This document shows, piece after piece, positions 13,604 to 26,189 of a DNA stretch of 64,000 nt; positions within the stretch are counted from its first letter, which is position 1, and each line of letters starts with the position of its first letter. The translations under genes were made by a program, and so were the position numbers. Location: assembly GCF_042453785.1 (NCBI RefSeq), contig NC_091664.1, forward strand, positions 611,001 to 675,000, written 5' to 3'. The notes beneath the pieces are model-generated. The model was not told the DNA's origin, searched no databases, and saw only the letters and a program-made list of their open reading frames with translations. The stretch is from Malus domestica (lineage: Eukaryota > Streptophyta > Magnoliopsida > Rosales > Rosaceae).

Positions 13604-14562
13604 TTAGCAACAGTAATCACCATCCTCGACCGTCTTAAAGCAAAGAAAATCCAGCAGCGTCACAGTTGCTGCTAGTAAAACATGAGATACACACGCGCCT
13701 CCCTTATCTTCTCCACTGTAGGTCATGCGACGAAATCCATCTTCATCCACAGCAGACATCAATGCAACTGCAACCATTGCAACATTAATCCGAACAACTT
13801 TATTTGTAATTTGGGAACAAGTTAGCTGGATGATATCATAAAACAAACAATGCGTTGCAGTGCTACTCACCACTTGCAGGTATCCTCCACCGAATACAAT
13901 CAACATCAAATTCTCTGGGTGTCGTATCAGTGAGAACATGGTATCTGCAGTCACAAACACCGGGAAGGCCATAAAACTGCTTGACAACCCCTTCATCTTA
14001 TGACTAGTTAGTCAAATGAAAGAAATGAGCTTGGAGTTGGCTTTTGCTGCAACAATCACATTTTCCTTATTGTATGCAGATGTCATATTACACAATTTCC
14101 AAATTAGGTGAAGGTATCTTATATCCACTCGTGGAAAGGATGTAAAACATATTTGATGCAGAAAAGTTGTTACTGGTAGTCTGGTATATGATCTTCCACA
14201 ATTTCCAAACGTCTATATTGCGTGGTTGTGGTTCGCAATCCTCCCAAAACCTGCTGAAAATATATCAAAACCATAGATGAAAAAACTACGACAACAATTG
14301 TATTCCATTGTAGCAATACGAATCAAGATGACTAAAGCACAGAGGAAATGACAACTAACTTCCGTCTCTTGGCCATGTCATGTCAGGCATCCCGGACTTA
14401 TCCGTAAGCAGAAGCGTCTGCGCAATAACATTCATAGAGACTCAAACTAGAACAGTATGTATCCATTGAATGCACAGGACATAAACATAATTTGATTAGA
14501 TACCATTCTTACCTTGTATATTCTACCATTCCAAGGGTCTAAGAGACCAATGGGCTTTGAAA
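13604..14562 (-). CDS. Unrecognised minus-strand exon-like blocks
   Basis: I do not recognise this gene. Four minus-strand blocks have coding character. About 14562-14517 reads PGFSKPIGLLDPWNGRIYK followed by GTAAGA. About 14415-14360 reads TLLLTDKSGMPDMTWPRDG. About 14260-14172 reads QVLGGLRTTTTQYRRLEI and onward. 13996-13604 is an open frame of 130 codons with two hydrophobic stretches and the C-terminal FKTVEDGDYCC. The first two read like a soluble-protein segment. Whether the blocks belong to one transcript is unclear. A related stretch (MSAVDE...DGF) recurs at 14820-14875, and the flank at 14300-14350 is repeated at 14600-14660, so local tandem duplication has occurred. A decayed gene is as likely as a live one. 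Confidence 0.3.
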
Positions 14563-15932
14563 ATCCTGGTTTCCTGCAAGCATAAATGGAAGGGGAAACA
14601 ATCTTGCTCCACTGCAGCAGTACAAATCAAGATGGTTAAAGCACTAGTGAATTGACAACTAACTACCACCTCATTTCAAGAGTTATGTCACACCTCGTAG
14701 CAGCACCGAGTGACGAGGAAGAAAAACGTATCTAATTCACTAGCACTGAGTGACGAGGAAGAAAACGTATCTCACTCACTCATGTTCTTACTCGTGACAG
14801 ATCAGTGTGTATCAAGTGAAGAAATCCATCATCATCCTTATTTTCCTCATCAACTGCAGACATCAAGCCACCTTTGACAGTGGAAGAATTGGAGTTATCA
14901 AGTGTTTCTACGTCCTCGGAGGAGCAGTACTACTTTCTTTTTTTATTTGAAATAATAGGAGTACAAAATAACTCTCACTATTTTCTTCTCCCTGTCTCTA
15001 AGCTCGATATAGCTAACTGATATTTTTCTTCTCCATTCCCCTTCGTCTTTCTTTCCTCTCCTCTTCCCATGTCTTCTTCTCTCTTACTTTGGACGATTGT
15101 TTTACAGGCGTGCCTTTCAACCTAATAAGCCTACCCAGACACTTTCTTTGACAAGTTCGTAACAGCATGAGTCATCCACTCAAACCAAATAATAAATGGA
15201 AAACGCGTGACCATTCATATGTACAACACTTGGAGGCTTTTTTGCCTTGTTGAGAGGGGTTAGGCAAATCATACCCCACCATTATCTTAGTCAAAAGTAA
15301 ATGTTTCACTCCGCAACAACATGAATTATATAATTAATTAATTATTGAGCAAACTTATATAATTATAAGCCTTACCTATTTGCCTAATCTTTTGAGGGAC
15401 AAATTTTTTGAACAAGGCAAAATGGGACAAATTATAAGCCTTACTTATATAATTATTGAGACGTTTTCATTCACTATTGTGCCATTAGCGAGATAATTTC
15501 ACGTAATATTTTCATTTCATGCTGATCTACTCGAGTTACGAATTTTTGTAATTTATATGTCCGCCATAAATAAAGCGATATTTAACTCGCTATACACGTG
15601 AGTCAAACTTTAGACATTACATAATAACATAAAAAGGATGAATGCGTTCACCATCACACTTTAAATACATAAGAATATTTGCTTCACTATGATTTCTCGG
15701 TATGTCAAACATTATTAAGAGGAATTGCAGAGACAAACTCTGAACATAAGATAAACAACAGCACAGATCGAGCACAAGGAGGAGATCCCGATAGAGTTCG
15801 CATCTCATGACCTATTAGAGTAAATAACCCCATATTAAAATGCAGCAACCTTATTGCAACGCTTCATTATAATTTTCGTTCTCAACCCTACATTATTGAT
15901 AGGAGCGCGACGATGTTCGATAGATATTCCTT
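14563..15932. other. Intergenic with short local duplications
   Basis: Holds a diverged second copy of about 14300-14370 and of the MSAVDE-coding stretch. A 45-base tandem repeat (gagtgacgaggaagaaaa core) lies at 14708-14780. An AT-rich section follows at 15300-15600. No supported gene. Confidence 0.4.
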
Positions 15933-18900
15933 CTACCTAGCATCCTTGGACAAAAGATGAATGTGGGATTCAACTTTGCGCGCATTACACAGTCCGTCGA
16001 CAGAGTCCCCCCTTTCGAAAACAGCTGCTGCCCCCATCCCTGTGCCTGCATTTTCCAAATAACAGCCATTGTTAATACTTGAAACGGGCAATAATATCAA
16101 TGCTCCCGCACACAAAAGAGAAGGGGAAGAATTATTTACCTATGCACATTGATATCACTCCAAAGCGGCAGTCCTTTCCTCGTCGCTTCATCTCGTGCAA
16201 TAAAGTGGCAACAGCGCGAGCACCTGCAATGGTCATACGAGGTCTCAGTACACTCCACAAACTTTTGCTCAAGTAAATAGATTTCTGCTAAGAAATTCAG
16301 ATTTCGTATTCTGGAAATACAATTTTAATAAACAGTTTAATTCATGAATTATGGCACATTCAATATTTTTATTAATATGTAGACTTCAAAATTCCAATCC
16401 GGACAAATTTAACAGACAATTTAATCTGTTAGCAAACCGAAACCATTATGTTTATCTTTTACAGATACGAACGCTATACTGAAAGCTACGGAGAGGCAAT
16501 AGGGAAATCTAATCGAAAACAATCCAGAACCTACAAGATCAAAGAAGAGGTAGAAACTAAATATATAGGGTTTAAGCATGGAGCAGCTTCCCATTTAATT
16601 GAAATAAAACTCTGGCTACTAGTGTAAGAGTAAGGGTGCCAAATTACAGTTTCAGAAATAGTTGCTAGAGAAAATTGGGAATTTATGTAAAAAATTCAAC
16701 CCTTCAGGATCCAGTAACCTATAACAATACTGGAAGAAACTAAAACACAATGCAGTGAGCCATACAAAGTGGAATATTAAGTATGTACCTGTTGCACCAA
16801 GTGGATGCCCAATGGCAAGTGCACCTCCATTAACATTGATCTTTTCTGGATCAAGGCCCAACTTGTTACGGCAATAGAGATATTGGGATGCAAAGGCCTG
16901 CACAGAGGGGCATTTTTTATGTCAATTCATACTTGCAATGCCTAAAATCAGATGCAGAGATTCTACACTGATTAATACCTCATTTATCTCAAAAAGATCA
17001 ATATCATCAAGCTCTAAACCAGCAGCCTTGACTGCAGCTGGAATTGCAACAGCTGGGCCAACACCCATGATGGCTGGATCCACACCAACAGCAGAAAAAC
17101 TCCTGCAGAATAAAAACAGGGCAAAGTTATAAACTTTCAAAATAGTGCCAGCTCATTTAGATTAGCTTGGGAGGCAAAATAAGTCTTTTCAGAAACTACA
17201 ATATAATTTTAGAGGAAGAATCCCAATTCAATAGCCAACCCTCAAGTTCTGAAATCCTTTTCATATGCTTTTAAGTGAATAGAAACTGATTAGCTGTGAG
17301 CCTGTGAATTACAAAGACTTATGTAACATAGAACCGAGTGCCATTTTGGTTTATCCCAGAAAAAGTTGCTTGATTGAAAACCAAGGTTCACAGCTTTAGT
17401 AGATATAAAGTAGCAAATCCAATAAGCATGCTGATAGAATTAAACTAGCAAACCCCAAAGGTACAGAAAAATATGCTGGGTATTGAGTCCTACAAGGATA
17501 GACACTTCTGAGCCTGCTTGTTGAAAAAGTAACGGAACATTGGACTCCCCAAATCTTAATTTCACCAGGCCGAAATTGCAGGTCAAACAAAAAAAGGGGA
17601 GCCCCTACTGTCCAATAGATGCACGACTTCAACGAGAAGCATACCTGAATACACCCAGAATCGGCAATCCTTTTTGCTCAGCTACGCTTCTCTTCATCAA
17701 GAGAACAGCTCCAGCACCATCACTAACTTGACTAGAGTTGCCTAAAAAGGGTACACCAAATGATGATATTGAATAATGCGATGATACTTTTTAAATAAAT
17801 TGATTTATCATTTGTCAGAAGGTACCAGCAGTGGTGCTCCCATCTTTCTTAAATACAGGCTTCAACTTCGCCAGGTCTGCCAATGTTGTGTTCCGAATCC
17901 CATCATCAACAGAAATTGTAACAGGTTTCTCCTCACCAGATTTTGGGTCGACAATCTATTGTAATCACTCAAATCAGTGCCACATAAAGACCATGCATGC
18001 CCTTGCACAAATGCATGCAAACATAAATAGCCAAAACTGTACATTACCTTGGTTGCCACAGGAATAATTTCGTCTTTAAATTTACCAGTAGCAGTAGCAG
18101 CAGCTGCCTTCCTATGAGAATCAACCTAAAACAAGTATTTTGAAAAATCAATAAACATTGACAAAGCAAAGTAAAATACACCAAACAGAAAGATTTATTC
18201 AACTTACTGCAGCCTGATCTTGCTCCTTCCGTGAAACTCCAAATCGATGAGCAACATTTTCTGAGGTGATTCCCATAGGAAGAAGGCAATTCTGGGCTTG
18301 TTCAAACATCTTCACCTGACCATAATGCAAATTTATGAATCTTACAATCCTGTTAAAGACATCAATTGTGCAAGGAACTATTTTTCTAAAAGGGAAATAA
18401 AGGACAGAAAAGAAAGTACAGGAGAGAGAGAGAGAGAGAGAGAGGCTACTTTAGGGTTAACTGATCCTTCCCATGCCATTGGATTTGCAGTCATAGATTC
18501 CAACCCAGCTCCAATTCCTGCATCATAATCCGAGAAAAGGTAAACTAAAGATAAGGATACTTGTCTGAAGTGAATTGATCCTGTGATAATTACAAAGAAA
18601 AGCCTTGACAAAGACTAACCAATATCATAAAATCCTGCCCTTATAGACGCAGCTACATCAGCAACGGCCTGGAGCCCAGATGAACATTGTCTGTTCACGG
18701 TTCTAATTGGCACAGTCTCTGCACATTATAGCCATCATGCGCACGAGTAACAATTAACAAACAGTTGAGATACTTAAGGATCATTACATTTGCTTTCAGG
18801 GTATACATACCAGGGAAGCCAGCATAAAAGGCAGCCATTCTGCACTCACTAGCTCTTTGAGATCCTGGAGCCAACACTGTACCCACAACAATATCTCCAA

Positions 18901-19525
18901 TTTCACTTGGGTTCACATTGGTCCTTTCTACAACTGCCTACAGCAAGCAATTGTTGTCCCAGTAAGAAAAAAAATATACTTCTTTCTATCAATTCAAGAT
19001 AACAATAGTTCAAGGAATAATACTTGTTCCTATCAAACTTCACCAGAAACAAAAACAAGAAAGCAAAAACGAAGATAATGGTAATAACAAACCTTCAAAA
19101 CAGGTGCAAGAAGATCATCAGCATGAGTATCCTTGAAGCCGCCGCGTTTCGCCTTGCAAATCGGAGTCCGATAAGCTCTGCAAGCCAAAAATGCTCAGAA
19201 TTGTCAACCAAAAACATCTCAAAAATCTCTACGAATCGATACACATACAAAATTGAACCTGATCGAGGAGCATCAGGTCATATCATTTGGGAAAGTAAAC
19301 AACTTACGCAACAATCACCACATCATCTCCGAACACGTGTGTCCTCGCATATGCAGCGCTGTCCCCAGCCGCACATGCCGATGCCTGATATCAAAAATAC
19401 GCAAAACAAATCTCCCAAAAATTAATAAACCACCAATTATTCCAGTAGTCTGTCGGAGAACGAAATTTGAATCCGAAATCGGTTTTATCAAATTACAGAG
19501 CTGGAATTCGATCGAATTCAAATCT

Positions 19526-19561
<36 letters not shown>

Positions 19562-19714
19562 TTGTTGAATCAAATCAAATTAAGGTTGAATCGAACTTTG
19601 GGGATGACGAAGAGGAGTAAGAGAGAGGCTTACGGAGAGAGAAGAAGAAGAGTCGGCGGAGGGAGGGCGGAGGTGGTCGAGCAGAACACGCTGCCTGTTG
19701 ATCGCTTTCTCCAT
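15933..19714 (-). CDS. KAT2: 3-ketoacyl-CoA thiolase, peroxisomal (KAT2/PED1 type)
   Basis: This thiolase (EC 2.3.1.16) does the last step of peroxisomal fatty acid beta-oxidation, cleaving 3-ketoacyl-CoA to acetyl-CoA. It also acts in jasmonate synthesis. Exon 1 (19714-19634) starts [15 protein letters not shown] and holds a canonical PTS2 import signal, R-Q-x5-H-L. Exon 2 (19384-19308) encodes [16 protein letters not shown]. Later exons give [36 protein letters not shown] with the active-site Cys, [88 protein letters not shown] with the catalytic His, and [16 protein letters not shown] with the second catalytic Cys. The protein ends LLSKDAR, stop at 15933-15935. Exon content matches the roughly 460-residue plant enzyme from end to end. 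No break is seen. Confidence 0.95.
18421..18444. repeat. (GA)n microsatellite in a KAT2 intron
   Basis: About 11 GA units lie just 3' (in gene sense) of the exon encoding the [11 protein letters not shown] segment. Confidence 0.8.
19533..19558. repeat. (AT)n microsatellite in KAT2 intron 1
   Basis: About 13 AT units between coding exons 1 and 2 of the thiolase gene. A second AT run lies upstream of the gene near 19993-20018. Confidence 0.85.
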
Positions 19715-19809
19715 TTTTGGTGCTTCTGCGTCTTTGTGTCTGGTATGAAGCTCGAAAACTGGGTGAGATGGTCAGACAAGCAAGCAAATGAAGGGCCGCG
19801 TCTGTTTGG

Positions 19810-19817
19810 TATTTATA
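19810..19817 (-). promoter_or_regulatory. Candidate TATA box of KAT2
   Basis: TATAAATA on the minus strand, about 96 bases upstream of the ATG at 19714. This is a plausible position for a plant core promoter with a short leader. Confidence 0.5.
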
Positions 19818-20280
19818 CAAGTGATAAATGCCGGTCCTCGGCCTGGGCGGTTCAGATCTGTCTCGGCCAATGCATAGATGATTCGGTTTTCTAACAATTA
19901 TCAGATTTTGTTAAATTTTCAGGTGTGACGTACAAGCTCTGCAAGTGTTTCACTTCCACCCTTCCCTTCCGCGCGTGCTTTTGCATTTTATATTTATATA
20001 TATATATATATATATATTTTTATTTATTTATTTAAACCTTTTGTTTCTTACGCGCTTTGGACGGGCGTGGGCTTTTATTTTGCAATATGAAAGCGAAACT
20101 ATGGGAATGCGTGCCCGCTTGTAAAATGGAAGATAAAGATGGGGATATTCTTTTTATCCTTCTGGAAAACAGTGCTATCACAAACTAACAGCTCAACATT
20201 ATTAGGGTATAAGGTCATCACCAACCGAATGAAGAACAGATAACTCGTTTTAGCCTGGACCTTTAATAAATTAATATTTT

Positions 20281-20580
20281 AATGTACAGGGCATGGTCAA
20301 TGAACATATCCACCAAATCCACCAAATCCTTTGCACAAACCCACCAAATCCTGAGTTCCTTCCAAACCCTCGCCGCCGAGTCCCTTCCCTTCACTAAGCT
20401 TACCTACTTCGTGGGCACCATCTCCGCCATTGACAACCGGCGTTTTTCCAAACCTTGTGGTTAAATGCTCCAGCATGCACACCCATGGTTAATGGCTTTG
20501 AAAGCTGGTACTGGATACGATGGTGAGGAGATCATGAAATTGTTATCCCAAAAGGTCTTATGGCTGCGGTGTGTTTTTAG
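20281..20580 (+). other. Unidentified sequence inside the Harbinger element
   Basis: A proline- and serine-coding 60-codon open frame begins at 20282. Its alternative frames are about as open. I do not recognise it. It may be a captured gene scrap, since it lies between the element end and a MULE-like terminus. Confidence 0.2.
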
Positions 20581-20699
20581 ATCTTAGGGTTAGTTTTTCT
20601 AATTTTTTATTTTTTAAGTTTATTAATTTTTAAATTTTTTAATAATTATGTGGGTCCCTATGACACGTGATGCCTAGTCACTATCCACGTGAGTGCCAC

Positions 20700-20860
20700 G
20701 TCATCAGTTAATGGCTGATTTAACAACAAACTTAATGGATGTATGAAAGTGTCCTAAAATTATGACTTTATGTACCTCTCTGGAATAAAAAAACTTCAAG
20801 TATTAAATGTTGAAAACCAAGAAACTTCGGAGTAGTAAACTGAGATTAATCCTAAATTTA
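20700..20860 (-). mobile_element. Mutator-like (MULE) terminal fragment
   Basis: The stretch containing attaaatgttgaaaaccaag and agtagtaaac is the same family as the long terminal repeat of the MULE at 37841-40573, whose right end has actaaatgttgaaaaccacg and agtagtaaac. Only one terminus was found here. Confidence 0.5.
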
Positions 20861-20971
20861 AAAACTACAACTTATATTTAAAAACTACAACTGAAATTTA
20901 AAAAAAAAACAAAAAAACTACAACTTATATGTAAAAACTACAACTAAATTTTAAAAAAAATAAGGGAAGTA

Positions 20972-21080
20972 TTATTGGTACTCCAAAAATCTCATTCTAC
21001 ACTCTGAACAAGTGTATTTTTCTTTCCTAATATAGAAAGTTTGGAGTGTAGAATGAGATTTTTAGAGTGCTAATAACAAT
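20972..21080. mobile_element. Small foldback MITE
   Basis: Two arms of about 35 bases (core aaatctcattctacactc and its reverse complement) surround a short AT-rich centre. The whole is about 105 bases. It lies downstream of the Myb/NAM-like ORF within the Harbinger element. Confidence 0.65.
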
Positions 21081-21215
21081 TCCAAAAAATAAACAACTTA
21101 AATTTAAAAAATACAACAACTTAAATTTAAAGTCCATAATCAACATCATCTTCATCATCCACCATCGTAGGAGTATAATCGGATGTAAACAATTGTCGCG
21201 GGCTATAATTTCCCT

Positions 21216-22104
21216 CTAATTGTTTTTATCAAAATAGGCCTTACTCATTTGACTATAATCTGAAGTGTTCCTTTGCATATTCCTATAATTCATCTGTTCT
21301 TGTATTTGTTTGACCCGTTCTTCATGCCTACAGTTCATTTCTTCCGCGACAAAGGCATTTTGCTCCGCCATTAATTGCAACGAGGCCACCACTTCATGTT
21401 GAGCGGCGTAATCATCATTTGCCTTACCCTTTTCCTTCAACCTTCGGGCCTTGTTTCGTCCCATAGCCCTAGGTATGGAACATTCACCCGAAGACGGATT
21501 TTCTACCCTTATTTGTTGAATGGTAGGAGATCCATCTTCATCCCCATCTACAGCTGAGGATTGAGTTCCGAACAACATCATAAGACCTACTCTTTGTTGA
21601 GGTGGATCTTCAAATAACACCCACCCTTTACAAATTTCCCAACAACTGTGAAACTGAAAGGGTTTTGAGCTGCCCTCCATATACAATTCCTTCGCTTGGC
21701 GTACCTAGAAAATATAATTACAAAAAGTAAAGGAAATTAATTTATGAAATTAAATGTAATATAATTAAATATTTAAAATAAATTGTGAAAACACTTACTT
21801 CGTTGTAGTAATTGGTGCCACTTTCGTGTCTACTTGCGGCCGCCAACAGTGCTTGATGCCATTTATTCAAACTTGGATGAAGTTGTTTTTTCCATCTTGA
21901 AGAACTGCTCTCGTGGTTTCGGGTATTCAGTGGAGTGGTGCCTTCGTAGAACTCATAGTATTTTTTGGACACACGAGTCCAAACACCTTCACTTGTTTGA
22001 GAACTTCCCCTCACACTATCTTTTGAGACCTATCTATAAGCCTTGCAAAGAGTTTCATCTTCTTTTCGGGTCCAAGCCCTACCTTTCATTGCAGACGAGA
22101 CCAT
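21216..22104 (-). pseudogene. Harbinger-associated Myb/SANT-NAM-like ORF1 protein
   Basis: This is the DNA-binding accessory protein carried by PIF/Harbinger transposons and often annotated in plants as NAM-associated or glutathione S-transferase T3-like. The N-terminal block has the Myb-like RAWTRKEDETLCKAYR, followed by GVWTRVSKKYYEFY and SSSRWKKQLHPSLNKWH. A GT-AG intron lies near 21805-21705. The C-terminal part has FQFHSCWEICKGW, then NKARRLKEKGK and a coiled-coil-like EEMNCRHEERVKQIQEQMN. An in-frame stop follows the KAYR motif at 22030-22032, so the copy is probably inactive. Upstream and downstream exons are otherwise intact. Confidence 0.75.
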
Positions 22105-22479
22105 TTGAAAATTATTGAAAAATTTGAAGGAAAGATTATTGGAAGAGGTAAGAAATTATGAGAATTGAAATGGTGAAAATTATGTGAGAAATTGTGTAGG
22201 AATACTTAAGTATTTATAGGAAAAAATGAGAATTTTAAAAAAAAAATTTGGGCAAAAAAAAATCAAATCCAACGGTAATTGACGTCAGTTAGCCGTTGTG
22301 TTTAAATTTTGGCCTAGCCCGGGGCTGACTGACTGGCTGGTTTGGGTTGGCCGGTTGGCCCTTTGGCCCTTTTTTGTCCAGTGGGGCCCACGAGCTCTTT
22401 GGCCTAGCCCTAAGTTGGAGACGGTTTTCGGGCTATTTTCGGCCCTCTGGCACTCTGAACCATTCGGTTGAAGATGGCC

Positions 22480-23689
22480 TAAGTACCCTTAAAAAAAAAA
22501 ATTTTAAAAAGAAACGCATGTCGTTTAGGTACTCGTTTTACTTAAATAGATTTTGAGTATTCAAATTTAATCCAATTTTGTGTGATTTTGTGGAACTCCT
22601 CTCTTCTTAGTGTAAAAATATCGATGTATTACAAAAAAAAAATTAAATTCCATTTTTTTAACTAAAAATAATTTTTGAATTTCAAGTAAAATGGTAGGGT
22701 GTTTTTAGAAATTAAACTCAAAATAAATTTTAATTCTCTGTTCGGTTGCTTGCCCTTGAAGAAACTGAACAGAGAGTCTATATAATCTTCATCCAGATAT
22801 CTGTAGGGTTTAGATATATCAATTTTTTTGGTGTAAACGAATTTAGAAAATTATAAAACTCCCATGTATGAACACATGTTTTCTCCTTTCAGCCCCTCAA
22901 AATCTTCCAATACTTAATTGAAAATTTGGACGCTCAATTGTTGATGAACGCTAAAACAAAATACACAAGTATCTAGACAAGGTTGCAAGGTGTAACTTTT
23001 ATAACTTGGCCGACAAGAAATTTGAGTAAAAATGGCGAAAGCCTAGCAGTGATTGAGGACTTCTTGGGTGTTATAGAATAGAAAATAGGATAATGACCGT
23101 AAGCTGTAAAAGAAAATTGGTGAGTGAAAAGGAAAGATCAATTTTCTAAGACATAAACTAAATATACCCCAAGCGAAATCCTGGGCAAAACTGAACTCTG
23201 CCTGGGTTTATTGTTATCACTCCATAAACCGAAAACTCATACCGCCCGCATTGTGCTTGTTAGTGAATGAAGCACCAAAAGCTCTTAATTTCATGAGATA
23301 TGTTGTAGAGATTAAACTTAAATGTTAAGTTGAGGGGTGAAAACTGTGTTCATCATTCATACGGAAGCAAATAAGGGGATAGATTTCAATAGCATTCCAA
23401 AAGGAATGCTGATTTACAAGCATCCAAGTATTCCTCCATTACATAACTTAAGCTAAGGATCCATTGCACATGGTGGAGAACATATAGTGATTTAACTACC
23501 TAGACAAGGTAAATATATATAAACTATACAACCAATGCGAAATACAAAACCGCCCCCGTCCTAAAATGGCTAGCAAAAGAGGACGGGTATAACCTAGGAA
23601 GGTAAAGAACTCCAAGAGTTTGAGCAATTTACCAAGACCTTGAAAGCCGCATGACATCTGAAAAGTTTCCAGAGACATTCCAAAGCGAC
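22480..23689. other. Intergenic, AT-rich; 3' flank of VAMP gene
   Basis: No ORF of note. The last 300 bases or so probably hold the VAMP 3' UTR. I see no repeat with clear ends. Confidence 0.4.
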
Positions 23690-26189
23690 TTAGGTACACT
23701 TGAAACCACGGCAAATAGTTAAATATATCATGAGGGCTATGAGAATGAGGATCCCCACGACAATCAGTTTCATCTTCATGTTCTGAAACCACATCTTTCT
23801 TTTCATTTTTGTTCCCTGTGTCCTGAAATCTTGGGCCTGCAACAAGCGAAAAATGAGGGAGGGATAAAGAAACTGAAGCGAGAGCAAGTACAGCACCCTG
23901 CAGTGTCTATCTAATCGAATAACCATATCATCTTCCCGCAGCCAAACCTAACAGGGCATGGGTTTCCAGAAGTTAAACTAGCTCAAGCAGTAATGATTCT
24001 TGGACTAACCTGGGAGCGAAGATTATCAGTTTTATCCACCAACAGCTCAATCTTCTCTCCGCGATCAAGAACCTGCATAACATATGAATTTCCATGACTA
24101 AAAATCAATGACATATTTACCTACTTAATTGTACTGAGAAAAGTCAGAATTAATATTCTCATTGAAGTGTTTACTAGTTATTTCACAACGATTGTTAAAA
24201 TGAAACAGGAATCGAGTTATACCTATTACAATTTACAAATGCTTTTCAGGAATCAAAATAAAAATCATTCGGATTACTTGAGCACCATTGTACAAAGAAA
24301 CATTTGTATAAGGTTCAACTATTTATTAATAAAACACTGGAATTACTAAAGCACCATACGCATCATAAGGGAGTTTCTGATGTCACGTAAAATCAGAGAA
24401 ATCAGAAGTTTCTTGATTTTTTTTAATTGCAGGTAAACACTGACATTTGCATGCATGAGAATGATTCCCATTTCGGGTAAGCAAACATATCATCAGTCAA
24501 TGTATGGGAAACAAAAATGTAAGAGAAAATAACCAAAACTGAAGTCATTATAGTGTATACTCAAAATTAGTCAGAGATATTGATACGACTGCCACAAATT
24601 ACCATTTGTCCGACGAAAAATAAAAATTTGTTAAGCAAATGTTTTAGCGACGGGTTTTGCACGACGAACTTTGCTCTATGGACTGTTGCCGGGCGAAATT
24701 AGAGATGATGAAAATGTATTTGGTCTGACAAAGTTATTTCGTTTGTAAATGTTCTTTTTTATTTTTTTTATTTGTAGTGTACCATTGCTAAAAATCATAC
24801 AGGATAGGCCGCTAGGGATCAGAAAGAAGTGAGCAAAAGTAGGTTATATCGTAGTCGGTCTCAAGTTCTCAACTTCCAAATTACTTATAGAAGAGTTACA
24901 AAAATATGCTAAAATAAACAGTAGCAGTTCACTGTACCTTCTCAATATTTTCCATCATAACACCCTTGACCTCAGTAACCTGAGCCTTCACTTTTGCAAG
25001 CTTGTTGATCTCTTCAGGGTGATCAACACAGTACTTCATGTGGTCCTTCAGTTTGGGTCTAAAACATCCATACAAGAGTTAGCGTATCATTTGAAAAAAC
25101 AAAATTTGTTGCCATGAGAACTGAGGACTTAAAAGAAATAAATACCCAAACTCTCTGTTCAGTCCATTGGCAACAGCAGTCGCAGCTTTCCCACCACCAT
25201 ATCTTTTGTTGAAATCATCCTTGATTCTCTCCAGGTAGGCAATTGGAATTTGCCTCCCAGCAGATTCAGCAGCAACTACACAGTAGGCTGTAGTATCCAA
25301 AATCAAGAGAGTTTAAAACCCTAATCCGATAATACGTATGGGGATTATGGACCACTTCATAAGCATTCATCTTCGCAGAGTACGATTTTCTTTTGGGTTG
25401 AAAGAATTCAAACTAAAGACGGTCTTCAAATACTACTAGCGATCTAGTTATTAGTATATAAAATATAGATAATCAACCACCACCAAGAGCAACCACCAGC
25501 AACCTTGCCATGCACTCATTCTATAAGATCTGATCAACTGAGTACAGGCAGAGGGAGACCAGCAACCGCCTTTCTCGATTGCTTGAGAATTATAAGAAAG
25601 TAAACGACTAGATGTTAAATCTCATGACATCTCAAATCCAACAAAACAGAGATCACCAAAAGTTTCAAATCGTCAAATCATATCTTTTCACATAGTGCCG
25701 GCACAATCATTGGCCTTTCTGTACCACCGAAAGTTTCAAAGCATTGCGCATCGCGAAAAACCACGTAATGAAATAATCAAACCCAACAATTTAGTTCAAC
25801 CAAACAAATAGTTAACATTAATCAGCGTTTTCAATTTCATAAACGTAAACTTATATAATCCTCCCATTCCAACAACGAACAAACCGAAGAGAAAAAGATA
25901 TAGATCAGAAGAAAATAAATAAATCAAAGTTGACAAATAACGAATAAATTGGAAGGAGACCGTAAAAATGCACGAGGAAATGAATGCATGGGGACTCACT
26001 GAAGCCGTTTTCGACGAGGTAATTGAAGGTGTGGCCATCGCAATTGTAGGTGAACTTGTTGTTGGAGGAAGGAAGCTTCTGGAGGCATTGAGCGGCGATG
26101 GTGGTGAAATTTCCAGTGAACTCTGTGTACTCGGCGAGAATCACAGAGCCTCGAGCGACGAAGCTGTAGATCAGAGATTGCTGCCCCAT
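23690..26189 (-). CDS. VAMP721: Vesicle-associated membrane protein, VAMP72 family (VAMP721/722 type)
   Basis: An R-SNARE that drives fusion of secretory vesicles with the plasma membrane and cell plate. Five exons: 26189-26000, 25287-25146, 25058-24938, 24072-24010 and 23836-23690. Phases agree and give 220 residues, the usual size. Residues 1-110 form the longin domain, starting [21 protein letters not shown]. The SNARE motif covers about 125-185: [20 protein letters not shown] then [20 protein letters not shown], with the central zero-layer Arg in [10 protein letters not shown] single C-terminal transmembrane helix ([19 protein letters not shown]) is followed by RGFKCT. Intron 3 is about 870 bases and holds a CACTA-like remnant. 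721 versus 722 cannot be decided from sequence alone. Confidence 0.95.
24560..24779. mobile_element. CACTA-like remnant in a VAMP intron
   Basis: One edge reads TTTGTAGTG (CACTACAAA on the other strand), the CACTA terminal signature. The inside has gcgacggg and acgacgaac words common in plant CACTA-derived elements. No matching second terminus was found. Confidence 0.4.

Larger units (their letters stand above)
20213..22479 (-). mobile_element. PIF/Harbinger element, non-autonomous, ORF1-type gene only
   Basis: The left end reads GGTCATCACCAACCGAATG. The right end, on the opposite strand, reads GGCCATCTTCAACCGAATGG. The two form an imperfect terminal inverted repeat flanked on both sides by the trinucleotide TAA (20210-20212 and 22480-22482), the TWA target duplication of the PIF/Harbinger superfamily. 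The only gene visible inside is the Myb/NAM-like accessory ORF on the minus strand. I see no DDE transposase, so movement would need help in trans. The left half carries other repeats: a MULE-like end near 20700-20860 and a small foldback MITE near 20972-21080. Confidence 0.75.
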
